A stretch of 64,000 bases of DNA from Mesorhizobium sp. (GTDB taxonomy: Bacteria > Pseudomonadota > Alphaproteobacteria > Rhizobiales > Rhizobiaceae), in NCBI GenBank assembly GCA_004017535.1, contig SAJS01000004.1:62001-126000 (forward strand). Direction: 5' to 3'. Position 1 is the first letter of the stretch; each line of letters starts with the position of its first letter. Shown here one piece after another: positions 1-10,554 of the stretch. The position numbers and the translations under genes are program-made. The notes beneath the pieces are model-generated. The model saw nothing but the letters and a program-made list of their open reading frames with translations, ran no database searches and was not told where the DNA came from.

Positions 1-2
1 CT

Positions 3-1574
<1,572 letters not shown>

Positions 1575-1911
1575 GGCGTAACGGGGCGGTGGTCTCTCTG
1601 TAGCTCACCCGTTAGCATAGCTGACCTGCCGGATGGTGATCTGAGCCACACTCAGATCTGCTTTCGCCGTCAACCTTGGCGCCGCATTACGGCCGTTCAT
1701 CTATCTTCCGCGAGGACCTGAAAGCGTACAGTCTGCCTGATCGACAGCAGCGTCAGCACCGAAGCGTGGTACGGCCCCACCACGGACATTCAAATAGCGG
1801 CCTGCTTGCAATAACTCCGTTCGGCCGGCAATAGACGGTATGAACTATTGAGGCCGCCATGAGTGCTCGCCTAACGACTGCCATCAGGATCGGCGAAGGC
1901 GCCTGAGCAAT
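1575..1911. other. Gene-free stretch after the YgiQ gene
   Basis: No convincing coding frame is present. It contains a perfect 8-bp hairpin (1638-1658) and less GC-rich sequence leading into the HEPN-like gene. It may hold the decayed 5' part of that gene: the downstream frame is open only back to 1852 and lacks a good ATG there. Confidence 0.5.
1638..1658 (+). terminator. Hairpin after the YgiQ gene, possible terminator
   Basis: Arms GATCTGAG (1638-1645) and CTCAGATC (1651-1658) are perfectly complementary with a 5-nt loop. Only a short T-rich run follows, so intrinsic termination is plausible but not certain. Confidence 0.4.
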
Positions 1912-2370
1912 TTGCGAAAGACCCGGAGTCTTCCTGCTCCCGAATTCGGAAGGTTTGCCGAACCGAGCGGACGTGAGCACATCGGGGTCGAGCCGATGCT
2001 GTTGGCGCTCGCGATGGAATTGGCCCTCAAAGCTTGGTCCGTCTTTGATCACGACAAGCCAAAAACTCGCAAATCGCACGATCTCTTGAAGCTCTTTGAG
2101 GATCTAAAGCCCGAAAGTCAGGAGAAGCTTGACCTGGAATTCAAGCGATCGGTAGTGCCATATCATCCCAACTTCTTCCACATGGACTACAGCATTCGTC
2201 ACATTCTGCGCCAACACAAAGATGCCTTCGTAGATTGGCGGTATCTTCACGAAGCTAAAAAATCGATGATGTTTGACCAGGCTGCGTTCGAAGCAACGCT
2301 CGGAATGGTGCTGGGGGAATTCGAGAAGAGATACCGAGTCGACCGAGTGCAGCCGCATCGGTCTTCCTGA
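1912..2370 (+). CDS. HEPN-like hypothetical protein, probably N-terminally truncated
   Basis: A 152-residue frame from a TTG codon. Residues about 28-60 form an amphipathic helix with ELALKAW followed by a His-Asp-Leu-Leu-rich helix. The C-terminal half contains FVDWRYLHE, a pattern I associate with HEPN-type helical proteins of unknown role. No Shine-Dalgarno sequence precedes the TTG, and the first ~25 residues look unlike the rest, so the natural start may have been lost. Base composition is less GC-rich than in its neighbours and codon choice differs, which suggests acquired or decaying DNA. It stands alone between a radical SAM gene and an oppositely oriented rRNA methyltransferase. The HEPN assignment is an inference from pattern; no catalytic R-x4-6-H motif is obvious. 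Confidence 0.5.
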   Translation: MRKTRSLPAPEFGRFAEPSGREHIGVEPMLLALAMELALKAWSVFDHDKPKTRKSHDLLKLFEDLKPESQEKLDLEFKRSVVPYHPNFFHMDYSIRHILRQHKDAFVDWRYLHEAKKSMMFDQAAFEATLGMVLGEFEKRYRVDRVQPHRSS

Positions 2371-2429
2371 ACAGATTTGGCATCGGCCTTTCGCCTGAAG
2401 GCTAACACCTTTACGACCTATCGTCCTAT

Positions 2430-3740
2430 CTAACCTGGCGGCGAAACCTCTCGCTGCATGACGGCGGCAAAGAAGCCGTCGGTGTCGTTGCGCGCCGGCG
2501 TCAGCGACAGATAGTGGCAATGGGCTGAATTCGTTAATTGCGGCGCGACCTCGCTCAGCGGCACCACATGAAAGGCAGGATGCACCGCCAGGAAAGCGGC
2601 CACCTGTTCCTCATTCTCCTCGGACAGCATGGAGCATGTCGCGTAGACCAGCCGTCCGCCGGGCTTCACCAGGCGCGCGGCGCTCGCCAGGATCCGGGCT
2701 TGCAACGACACGAGCTTGTCCAAGCCCTGTTCCTCCGGCGCGCGCCAGCGTGCATCGGGATTGCGGCGCCATGTGCCGGTGCCGCTGCATGGCGCGTCGA
2801 CCAGCACGCGATCGAAACCACCCTTGTGGCGCTTGACCCACTTGTCCGTTTCGCCGGCCAGGAGCCTGGTCTCGATATTGTGCAATCCTGCCTGCCTGAA
2901 GCGCTCGGCGCCGCGCTTCAAACGGCCTTCCATAACGTCGCAGGCGACGACATGGCCCTTGTTGTTCATCTGCGCGGCGATGGCCAGCGTCTTGCCGCCG
3001 GCTCCGGCGCAGAAATCGACCACGCGTTCGCCCGGCCGGGCATCGACCAGCATGGCGACAAGCTGCGAGCCCTCGTCCTGAATCTCGACCTTGCCTTTCT
3101 TCAGCATCGGCAGGCCGGCCAGCGACGGGCGCTCAAGCACACGAATGCCGAAAGGAGCGAGGGTCGACGGCTGCGCCCGCAAGCCGAGATCCTTCAGCGC
3201 GTTGAGCATGGCCTCGCGCGTCGACTTGATCGGATTGACGCGCAGATCAAGCGGCGGCGGCGTCAGAAGCGCTGCCATCTCCTGGCCGAACGCTTCCCCG
3301 AAACGGCGCCGCAGGGGATCGGCCGCCCAGGACGGGCATTCAAGGCGCACCTCTTCCGGCATGTCGGGATGGCCAATCGTGCATCCCCGCAATTTGACGA
3401 GCAGCGCGTGCTCATGATCCGTCAGCATGGCAGGCGCGAATTTCGCCCCGTTGAACAGGCGCTTGATCTGATCGGGCGTCTTCGCTTCCTTCAGCGTGAG
3501 CCATGCGAGCAGCCGGTTGCGGGGCCTATCCTCGCGCCCATGTCTCGCCAGCCACCAGCCAAGCCGTGCATGGTGGCGCAGAAGCGCATAGAGCAGCTCC
3601 AGGATCTGGCCACAGTCGGTGTCGCCGATATAACGGCGGGCCCGAAACCAGGCCGAGACGACAGCATCGGCGGGACGCGCAACGCTGTCGACTTCATCCA
3701 TAAGTTCGATTGTAGCTCGCAGACGGGCGGCAGGGGTCAC
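2430..3740 (-). CDS. RsmB/NOP family rRNA (cytosine-C5) methyltransferase
   Basis: A 436-residue protein of the RsmB/NOL1/NOP2/Sun class that methylates cytosine C5 in rRNA using S-adenosylmethionine. Residues 1-150 form the NusB-like RNA-binding helical domain. The Rossmann domain follows, with SAM motif I (VVDFCAGAGGKT, 240-251). Motif IV DAPCSGTGT has the proton-abstraction Cys near 318, and motif VI YATCS has the nucleophile Cys near 369. Both catalytic cysteines are present, so the enzyme looks active. Length and domain order match alphaproteobacterial RsmB-like proteins. The target base (C967 in E. coli RsmB) is inferred, so I give no symbol. A hairpin with six Ts separates it from the TetR gene upstream. 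Confidence 0.9.
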   Translation of the reverse strand: MTPAARLRATIELMDEVDSVARPADAVVSAWFRARRYIGDTDCGQILELLYALLRHHARLGWWLARHGREDRPRNRLLAWLTLKEAKTPDQIKRLFNGAKFAPAMLTDHEHALLVKLRGCTIGHPDMPEEVRLECPSWAADPLRRRFGEAFGQEMAALLTPPPLDLRVNPIKSTREAMLNALKDLGLRAQPSTLAPFGIRVLERPSLAGLPMLKKGKVEIQDEGSQLVAMLVDARPGERVVDFCAGAGGKTLAIAAQMNNKGHVVACDVMEGRLKRGAERFRQAGLHNIETRLLAGETDKWVKRHKGGFDRVLVDAPCSGTGTWRRNPDARWRAPEEQGLDKLVSLQARILASAARLVKPGGRLVYATCSMLSEENEEQVAAFLAVHPAFHVVPLSEVAPQLTNSAHCHYLSLTPARNDTDGFFAAVMQREVSPPG

Positions 3741-3758
3741 GGATCGGCGATCAGGCTG

Positions 3759-3778
3759 AAAAAACGCCTATATAGGCG
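3759..3778 (-). terminator. Intrinsic terminator after the TetR gene
   Basis: A perfect 14-base palindrome, CGCCTATATAGGCG (3765-3778), is followed on the minus strand by six Ts (3764-3759). It lies just after the TetR stop (3819) and before the methyltransferase start (3740), where a terminator for tetR and the sarcosine oxidase transcript is expected. It could also be an operator. Confidence 0.55.
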
Positions 3779-3818
3779 ACAGAGCCGCTCCTGGCCATCG
3801 TTCGCGGATGGAGGCTCG

Positions 3819-4481
3819 TCAGCCGGGGCTTTTCGCCAGCATCTTTTCGGCAAAGGCCTCGACCTCGCCTGCGCGAGGTTCCTTGCCCGTATGCGTGAGC
3901 AAATAGGCCGGGGTCAGGAACAGACGGTTGCTGACCGGCTCGACGATCTCGAGAGAGTAATAGCCGATCTGCGTGAAGTAGAGGACGCGCGCCCGCACGA
4001 AGGCCTCCGTGTCCGCATAACCGTGCCGGGAGAACATGGCGCGGATCGCATCGACGCGCTTGTCGTCTTCCTCGTTGACGACCCGGTGCACTTCGGCGGA
4101 TTGGCGCGACCAGGCGCGCACGGCGAAATCCAGCCGCGGATTGAACAGCTTCTCGTCCAGCCAGCACTCGAAGATGTTGAGCACGGCCTGTGTGATCGAC
4201 GCGGCCGGCCGGTCGGCCTGTTCGACGATGAAACGGGTGTTGTTGTTGCGCCAGTGGTCCAGCAGTTGGTCGAGCAGGTCCTGGCGGCTCTTGAAGTACC
4301 AGTAGAAGCTGGAACGGGAGACGTTCAGCTTCTGCCCGAGCGCCAGCACGCGCACCGCCTCCACGCCCTCGGAGATCAACGTCTCCAGCGCGAGGTCCAT
4401 CCAGTCCTCGCGCGTCACCTTAGTGTTGCCGGTCAGACCGGACCGCCGCACGACTTCATCAGCATTGGAATCGGAGAACAT
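3819..4481 (-). CDS. TetR/AcrR family transcriptional regulator
   Basis: A 220-residue TetR-type repressor. Residues about 25-70 form the DNA-binding domain with the typical recognition region SRSSFYWYFKSRQDLLDQLL. The remaining ~150 residues are the all-helical ligand-binding and dimerisation part, which does not reveal the ligand. It lies 52 bp downstream of soxG on the same strand, so it may be co-transcribed with soxBDAG and regulate them; that link rests only on position. A palindromic hairpin with a T run follows the gene. Length is normal for the family and there is no sign of damage. Confidence 0.85.
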   Translation of the reverse strand: MFSDSNADEVVRRSGLTGNTKVTREDWMDLALETLISEGVEAVRVLALGQKLNVSRSSFYWYFKSRQDLLDQLLDHWRNNNTRFIVEQADRPAASITQAVLNIFECWLDEKLFNPRLDFAVRAWSRQSAEVHRVVNEEDDKRVDAIRAMFSRHGYADTEAFVRARVLYFTQIGYYSLEIVEPVSNRLFLTPAYLLTHTGKEPRAGEVEAFAEKMLAKSPG

Positions 4482-4533
4482 AGCGGACGGGCCAAGATTG
4501 AACGCCGGCTAGATAGACCCGAAACCATTCCCG

Positions 4534-5058
4534 CTACAACACTTGCGCCTGGTCGAGCCATTCCCACAGATACGGAGCAAGTCCCCGGTCGACATGGAGA
4601 CGCGCCCGCTCGGGGTTGCCGAACCGGTAGAACAGAACGCCGACGCCGGCGAAAAGGATCGACGCCGAGCGGCTTGCCGCTCCCGGATCGAGCGCAGTGC
4701 CCCTGGCGATCAGGCGATTCAGCTCCGGCCCCTCGATCTCGAACACATGCAGTCCCGCATCCATGACCGTGACGGCGAAACCGGCCGCGTGCCAGCCGGC
4801 CGCGATGGGGAATGGCTGTTCGCCGACCGCGAGAAGGCGATCGCGCGCGATCCGCACCATATATTTGTCGCCACTGGCAACCGCTCCGGCGCCGACGCCT
4901 TCGCCGGCAAGCCTTGACGCCTTCGACCAGGCCCCGAGGTCGCCGCTGACCAGAAGCTGGTTCAGCCCGCCAACCGTCCGCAGGGTGACGCCATCCTTGT
5001 TCAGCGTCGCTGTGGCGAAATCGGGCGCCGCCGGCCATTTTTCGGCAAGGTTACGCAT
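4534..5058 (-). CDS. soxG: Sarcosine oxidase subunit gamma
   Basis: A 174-residue gamma subunit of heterotetrameric sarcosine oxidase, cytoplasmic. This enzyme oxidises sarcosine to glycine and passes the methyl group to tetrahydrofolate, releasing hydrogen peroxide. The start at 5058 (MRNLAEKW) gives an 8-bp overlap with the soxA stop (5051-5053), which suggests translational coupling; the same frame is open upstream but only inside soxA. The C-terminal part resembles the GcvT-like fold of the gamma subunit, ending in LWEWLDQAQVL. It is last in the order soxB-soxD-soxA-soxG. Assignment depends on both sequence and operon position. Confidence 0.85.
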   Translation of the reverse strand: MRNLAEKWPAAPDFATATLNKDGVTLRTVGGLNQLLVSGDLGAWSKASRLAGEGVGAGAVASGDKYMVRIARDRLLAVGEQPFPIAAGWHAAGFAVTVMDAGLHVFEIEGPELNRLIARGTALDPGAASRSASILFAGVGVLFYRFGNPERARLHVDRGLAPYLWEWLDQAQVL

Positions 5059-7929
5059 GGAGCCGCCTCCCCTCCAGATCGAAGGCGCAAGGCGCGACGA
5101 CCGTCGCCTGCCGCACGACACCCAGATGTTGAACGTCGATGGTTTCGCCGTGCCGTGCCGCGCCCCGTTCGATAAGCGCCAGGGCAACTGGATGTCCCAG
5201 GGTCGGACTCTGATAGCTGGAGGTGACGAAGCCGATGCTTCTGCGGCGGCCGTCGCGCTTCTCCACGCCATGCGCGCCGGTGGCCAGCGGCGCCTCGCCT
5301 TCGCGGACAGCCAGGCCGACGAGCTGGTTGCGGTCCGTGCTGTTTGCCGCTTCGGTGAAAAGCGAGCGCCGGCCGACGAACTCGCTGGCGCGTTTGGTCC
5401 GCGGTCCGGCGACGCCCAGATCGTGCGGCATGGTGGTGCCGTCGGTGTCCTTGCCGATGACGATATAGCCCTTCTCGGCGCGCAGGATCATCAGCGATTC
5501 AAGCCCGAGCAGCACGGCGTCAAAAGCGCGGCCCTCGTGCTGCATCCTTGCCCAGAGCGCCTCCGCCCGGTCGGCGCGGATGGAGATCTCGTAGCTGCGG
5601 TCGCCGGTGAAGGAGACCCTGGCGATGCGCACCTCATCACCGGCAAAGCGGCCGGCGGCGACGGCCATATGCGGCAGGCTGGCATCGTCAAGTGCTGCGC
5701 CCAGTTCGAGCGCTTCCACGACCTGCCGCGCATTGGGACCCGAAACGGTCAATGTCGCGTATTGCGCTGTGGCATTGTGGATATAGACCGCATCGCGGCC
5801 GAAGCGGTCCTGCCGCCATTCCTCGAGCCGCGCATGGACCGCGGCGACATGCGACGACGAGCAGGAGACGATGAAGCGATGCTCGTCCAGGCGGACCAGG
5901 ACGCCGTCATCGAAGACGACGCCGTTGTCCGACAGCATGAAGCCGTAACGGCAATGGCCCGGCTTCAGGGTCGACATGGTGTTGTAATAGATGAAGTCGA
6001 CGAATTCGGCCGCGCGCGGGCCGATCACCTCGATCTTGCCGAGCGTCGAGCCGTCGAAGAGCGCCACGGATTGCCGGGCTTGTCGCGCCTCCTCCTGGAT
6101 CGACGCGCCGGCTTCGCCGCCGCCATAATAGGCAGGCCTCAGCCAGCCGCCATATTCCTGGAACACGCCGCCTGAGGCGCGATGGTTTGCCTCCAGCGGC
6201 AGCCGGCGAACCGCAGCGTGCATGCTGCCCCGGCGCGAACCGGCTAGGCTGGCGAAGGGGACAGGCGTGAAGGGCGGCCGGTAGGTCGTGGTGCCCACCT
6301 CGGGAATGCCGCGCCCGGTGATGTCGGCCAGCAGCGCCAGGCCGTTAAGGTTCGAGGTCTTGCCCTGGTCGGTCGCCATGCCGAGCGTGGTGTAGCGCTT
6401 CAGATGTTCGACCGAGACGAAATTCTCCCGCGCGGCTAGCTCGACATCCTTGGCGGTGACGTCGCTCTGGTAGTCGATCCAGACGCGACCGCTGGCCTTG
6501 GGTTTTGGCCAGAGGCTGACGACACCGAGTGTTGCTTCCACTCCCGTGCCGCGAAGCGCCGGAGACGATGAGCCGAAATCGCCGGAGGCCGCGGCGCCGC
6601 TGGCCAGGGCATCCGAGAGCGAGACCGTGCCGGCCACGGCGCCGGCGACGCCGATCCCGTCAATGGCTTCGCTGGGAATGAAGGCCGCAAGCTGGTCGCT
6701 CCAGGCGAGCTTGCCTTTCGCTTGCGAGAACAGATGCACGGTGGGAGTCCAGCCGCCGGAGACGAGGACGCAATCGGCGGCAAGCGTCGTGCCGTCGTCC
6801 AGTTGGACGCCCTGGACTGCGTTGCGCCCGCGCGCCGCCGCGATCGTGCGGCCACCCAGGACGCGAATGCCAGTCTTCGCCTGCGCAGCGCCGTCGCGCC
6901 GGCAATCGACCACCGTCACCGAGGCGCCGGCCGCGGCCAACGCCGAGGCCGGCTCATAGGCGCTGTCATTGTTGGTCGCGACCACGATGTCCCGGCCGAC
7001 AAGCACGCCATGCCGGCGCAGATAGCTGAGCGCCGCATCGGCGGACAGGATTCCCGGAAGGTCGTTGTTGGCGAACGGCACGGGCCGTTCGATCGCGCCC
7101 GTCGCCAGCACGATGCGGCGGGGCCGCACGCGCCACAGCGTGTCCGGCCTGCCGTCGGCATGGCGCTGGTTGAGCGCCACGAGATGGTGGTCGTAAAGGC
7201 CGAAGGCGGTCGTGTCGCTCAGCACCAGCTGTCCGGCGCCCTTCAGCCTGGCGACCGTCGCCTCGACCCACGCCCTGCCCTCGACGCCGTCGACTTCGCC
7301 GGCGCGGTGGCGCAGCGACCCGCCTGGATGCGTCCTGTCGTCGGCCAGGACGACCGAGTGCCCGGCCGCCGCCGCGCTGGCCGCCGCGGCAAGGCCGGCA
7401 GGCCCGGCGCCGACCACCAGGACGTCGCAATGATGGTTGATCTGGTCCGAGACCTGGCGTGGCTGCCAGTCCGGATCGACGACGCCAAGTCCGGCCATGG
7501 CGCGGATGCGCGGTTCGAACAGGTGCCAGTCCGGCCACATGAAGGTCTTGTAGTAGAAGGCGGCCGGCAGGAAGCGGGCGAAGCGGTCCAGAACCGCGTT
7601 GCGGTCGGTCTCGGCCGTGGGCGAAGCGTTGACGCTCCTGACTGTGATGCCGTCGGCGGCTTGCACGGTCGTCGCGCGCGCATTCGGCACGCGGCCGGCC
7701 GCGCTCTCGACATCGACCAGCGCGTTGGGCTCCTCGACGCCGAAGCCCAGATGCCGCGCGGCCGATGGTATTTGAAGCTGCGGCCGATCACGGCCTGGCC
7801 GCTGGCGAGCAAGGCGGAGGCGATCGTGTCGCCGGCAAAACCCTCGACGCGCCTGCCGTCGAAGGTGAAGCTCAGCGGGCGGCTGCGGTCGATGTCGCTG
7901 CCGCCGGTGGGGAGACGGGAAGCACTCAT
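5051..7929 (-). CDS. soxA: Sarcosine oxidase subunit alpha, with a 1-nt frameshift near its start
   Basis: The large alpha subunit of heterotetrameric sarcosine oxidase. The ATG at 7929 overlaps the soxD stop by 4 bp. The first ~60 codons encode the Fer2-like N-terminal domain (…FKYHRPRGIW), then the frame is lost at a CCC run (7746-7748). One added base restores GFGVEEPNALVDVE and joins the remaining frame, which runs to the stop at 5051. Later come an FAD/NAD dinucleotide motif (DVLVVGAGPAGLAAA) and a C-terminal aminomethyltransferase (GcvT-like) domain that transfers the one-carbon unit to folate. The reconstructed length is about 959 residues, near the family norm. Either the gene is inactivated or the base is a sequencing or assembly slip in a homopolymer; the rest of the gene is intact, so a slip or a very recent mutation is likely. 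Confidence 0.85.
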
Positions 7930-8195
7930 CTTCCGTGCTCCGCTTCGCCTAGCACGGAAGAGCCTGACACCTTGTGATTGACGCTGTCGCGGCTCATGGC
8001 GAAGAACTCGCCGCAGGTCATATGCACCCAGATCTCGCGGGTCGCCCCCTTCGGATTGTCGCGCATGTGGAGATAACCGGCCCAGCGCTCGGCGGTCACC
8101 TCGGCGCCGTCAGGACGCAGATTGCCGGCCTCGCCGCCATGGTGGAACTCGCTTTCTTCGCGCGGCCCGCAGAAGGGGCAGGGAAAGAGCTGCAT
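7926..8195 (-). CDS. soxD: Sarcosine oxidase subunit delta
   Basis: An 89-residue delta subunit, the small zinc-binding component of heterotetrameric sarcosine oxidase. The N-terminus has CPFCG (Cys6, Cys9), and the central part has HMTCGEFF, supplying the expected third Cys and a His as metal ligands. Thirteen bases separate it from soxB, and its stop overlaps the soxA start (ATGA), so the operon is tightly coupled. Length is typical for the family. Confidence 0.92.
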   Translation of the reverse strand: MQLFPCPFCGPREESEFHHGGEAGNLRPDGAEVTAERWAGYLHMRDNPKGATREIWVHMTCGEFFAMSRDSVNHKVSGSSVLGEAEHGR

Positions 8196-8208
8196 CGTTT
8201 ATACACCT

Positions 8209-9462
8209 TCAATGCGCAATGCCGGAGCCGGCGGCCTCGTCGATCAGGCGGCCGCGGGCGAAGCGGTCGAGATCGAAGGGCCGGCTGATGTCGTGGTGTT
8301 GGCCGGTGGCAAGCAGATGGGCAAGCAGCGTGCCGCCGGCGGGGATTGCCTTGAAGCCGCCCGTGCCCCAGCCGCAATTGAGGAACAGGCCCGGCAGCGG
8401 CGACTCGCCGATGATGGGCGAGGAATCCGGGACAACATCGACGATGCCGGCCCATTGCCGCATCATCTTCAACTGACCGAAGATCGGGAACATTTCGAGC
8501 ATGCCGGCGACCACGCCTTCCAGCACCGGCAGGTTGCCGCGCTGGCCGTAGGAAGGGATGCGGTCGAGCGCGCCGCCGATCACCAGTTCGCCCTTGTCCG
8601 ACTGGCTGACATAGACGCCCGTGTCCGGCGAGATCACCACTGTGTCGATGATCGGCTTGACCGGTTCGGACACGCAGGCCTGCAGCGCATAGGAATTGAC
8701 CGGCAGCCGGAACCCCGCCTTGGCCGCCAGCACCGACGAATGGCCGGCCACCGCCATGCCCGTACGCTCGGCCCGGATCGCGCCGCGCGAGGTGACGACA
8801 CCGCGGCACCGACCCCCTTCGATGATGAAGTCGGTGATCTCGCAATTCTGGATGATGTCGACACCAAGGCGGCTTGCCGCGCGCGCATAGCCCCAGGCGA
8901 CGGCGTCGTGGCGGGCGGTGCCGCCGCTTGGCTGCCAGGTGCCGCCATAGACCGGGAAGCGGGCGTCCGGGCTGAAATTGTAGATCGGCACGACGCGACA
9001 CACGTCCTCGACCGAGAACAGTTCGCAATCGATGCCGTTGACCTGGATGGCGTTGACGGACCGCGCCGCGGTTTCCATTGCCGCTTCGCTGTGCGCGAGT
9101 GTGAGGATGCCGCGCGCGGAAAACATCACGTTGTAGTTCAGATCCTTCGAGAGCGTCTTGTAGAGGCTGTGCGCCAGCCCGTAGATCGCAGCGCTTTCAG
9201 GATAGAAGTAGTTGGAGCGCACCACGGTGGTGTTGCGGCCGGTGTTGCCGCCGCCGATCCAGCCCTTCTCCAGCAGGGCCACGTTGGTGACCCCGTGATT
9301 CTCTGCGAGATAGTAGGCCGTCGCCAGGCCGTGCCCCCCGCCCCCGATGATGATGGCGTCATAGCGCGGCTTCGGATCGGGTGAGCGCCAGGCCTTCACC
9401 CATCCAGTCTGACCAGCAATGCCCTCCTTGAAGAGCGACAGCGCCGAATAATGTCTCGTCAT
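8209..9462 (-). CDS. soxB: Sarcosine oxidase subunit beta
   Basis: The 417-residue FAD-dependent beta subunit, where sarcosine is oxidised. A dinucleotide-binding motif (IIIGGGGHGLATAYYL) begins near residue 37. Further on is GGTARHDAVAWG near 180-191; its His185 is the likely covalent-FMN histidine of this family, by comparison from memory. The protein is full length. It is the first gene of soxBDAG; the 256-bp region upstream holds a tandem repeat and an inverted repeat, probably operators. Confidence 0.93.
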   Translation of the reverse strand: MTRHYSALSLFKEGIAGQTGWVKAWRSPDPKPRYDAIIIGGGGHGLATAYYLAENHGVTNVALLEKGWIGGGNTGRNTTVVRSNYFYPESAAIYGLAHSLYKTLSKDLNYNVMFSARGILTLAHSEAAMETAARSVNAIQVNGIDCELFSVEDVCRVVPIYNFSPDARFPVYGGTWQPSGGTARHDAVAWGYARAASRLGVDIIQNCEITDFIIEGGRCRGVVTSRGAIRAERTGMAVAGHSSVLAAKAGFRLPVNSYALQACVSEPVKPIIDTVVISPDTGVYVSQSDKGELVIGGALDRIPSYGQRGNLPVLEGVVAGMLEMFPIFGQLKMMRQWAGIVDVVPDSSPIIGESPLPGLFLNCGWGTGGFKAIPAGGTLLAHLLATGQHHDISRPFDLDRFARGRLIDEAAGSGIAH

Positions 9463-9550
9463 GCGCTGAAGCCGCCGTCATCGGTCGGACATGTCGCTTC
9501 ATCGTAAAGGCTTGACCGCCCTGTCTGCAGCCCGAGCTTGTGCATCAAAT

Positions 9551-9580
9551 CGCCCCCTGGACACTCGCCCCCTGGACACT
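9551..9580. repeat. Perfect 15-bp tandem repeat upstream of soxB
   Basis: CGCCCCCTGGACACT occurs twice head to tail (9551-9565 and 9566-9580), about 90 bp upstream of the soxB start. Each unit carries TGGACAC, which recurs inverted at 9651-9657. These are probably binding sites for the regulator of the sox operon. Confidence 0.7.
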
Positions 9581-9641
9581 CGCTTTGCCATTGATCGCCG
9601 ACCAGCGAACAGGGCAGCGCGAAGCTCATATCTAGCGCGAA

Positions 9642-9657
9642 TGTACACCTGTGTCCA
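9642..9657. promoter_or_regulatory. Near-perfect inverted repeat upstream of soxB, putative operator
   Basis: Half-sites TGTACAC (9642-9648) and GTGTCCA (9651-9657) are inverted with a 2-bp spacer and one mismatch. The same TGGACAC half-site occurs in both copies of the tandem repeat at 9551-9580. Spacing suits a dimeric GntR- or TetR-type regulator. No binding protein can be named. Confidence 0.5.
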
Positions 9658-9718
9658 TTCAAAGCGGCAACGATGCGGCCAAGCGACGCCCCTCGCTCTG
9701 CGCCCCCTCCTCCGCAAG

Positions 9719-10480
9719 TTACCCCTTGCGTTCCTGCAGGATGTTGCCGCCGTCCACGACGAGAACGGCGCCGTTGACATAGCTGGCTCCGTCCGACGCC
9801 AGAAACAGCACGGCGGCGGCGACTTCGTCGGGACTGCCCGCGCGCCCAAGCGGCGTGTTGCGGGCAGCGGCGAGTTCCTCCGGCGTCGATGCGCCGGTCG
9901 CGATCCAGCCCGGCGCCACGGCGTTGACCGTGACGCCGCTGCGCCCGACCTCCAGGGCGAGCGCGTGCGTCAGCCCGATCATGCCGGCCTTGGCTGCGGA
10001 ATAGGCGGCCTCGCCTTCATTGGAGACGTAAGGCCCCGTCACCGAAGCCATGTTGACGACGCGCCCATGGCCGCGCTGCACCATGCCGGCCAGGAATCCG
10101 CGCGTGCTCAGGAACGCGGTTTTGAGGCTGACGTCGATGCCGCGGTCCCAATCGCTTTCGCTGAGGTCGACAAACCGCCGCTGCAACGCCGGCTGCGCGA
10201 CCGTGCCCATCCCGGCATTGTTGACGAGGACGTCGATTTCGCCGGCCTGCGAGCACAAGCGCTCGACATCGCCCGAAACAGTCAGGTCGGCCATAACGGC
10301 GCGGACGTCGAGCCCTTCCGCCCGCAGTTCCCCGGCCCGCTGTTCGACGCGCGCGGACGAAGCGGTGATGACGACCGAAAGGCCGGCCGCGCCAAGCGCA
10401 CGCGCGGTCGCGATTCCGATGCCATCGGCAGCGCCCACGCCGGTCACCAACGCCCTGCGGGATTTGCGGAACACGATCAT
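9719..10480 (-). CDS. SDR family oxidoreductase
   Basis: A 253-residue classical short-chain dehydrogenase/reductase, NAD(P)-dependent. The start at 10480 (MIVFRKSRRALVTG) is chosen because GGAGAGGAA stands directly before it; a longer frame exists. The glycine-rich cofactor motif TGVGAADGIG is at the N-terminus, and the catalytic Ser and Tyr-x3-Lys (YSAAKAG) lie near the middle. The substrate cannot be read from sequence. It is 74 bp downstream of a second SDR on the same strand, so the two may be co-transcribed and act on the same compound. Confidence 0.85.
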   Translation of the reverse strand: MIVFRKSRRALVTGVGAADGIGIATARALGAAGLSVVITASSARVEQRAGELRAEGLDVRAVMADLTVSGDVERLCSQAGEIDVLVNNAGMGTVAQPALQRRFVDLSESDWDRGIDVSLKTAFLSTRGFLAGMVQRGHGRVVNMASVTGPYVSNEGEAAYSAAKAGMIGLTHALALEVGRSGVTVNAVAPGWIATGASTPEELAAARNTPLGRAGSPDEVAAAVLFLASDGASYVNGAVLVVDGGNILQERKG

Positions 10481-10554
10481 TTCCTCTCCACGATTGGAAT
10501 GCCGGCATGCCGACGCGGGCAATCATACCCGCGATGAAACCGCCCAGGCTCTCT

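Noticed and set aside
1590-1660. tRNA-like sequence (GTAGCTCACCCGTTAGCAT)
   Set aside because: It recalls a D-arm, but no acceptor stem, anticodon stem or T-arm pairs with it.
2538-4766. Long open frame on the plus strand (742 codons)
   Set aside because: It is antisense to the rRNA methyltransferase, TetR and soxG genes, whose families are clear. Its sequence is low-complexity and typical of GC-rich shadow frames.
7243-7929. A separate 228-residue gene starting at the soxA ATG
   Set aside because: Only its first ~60 codons are family-like; the rest is out-of-frame soxA, so it is the frameshifted start of soxA.
9551-9580. Start of a CRISPR array
   Set aside because: Only two adjacent copies without spacers; it is a short tandem repeat upstream of soxB.
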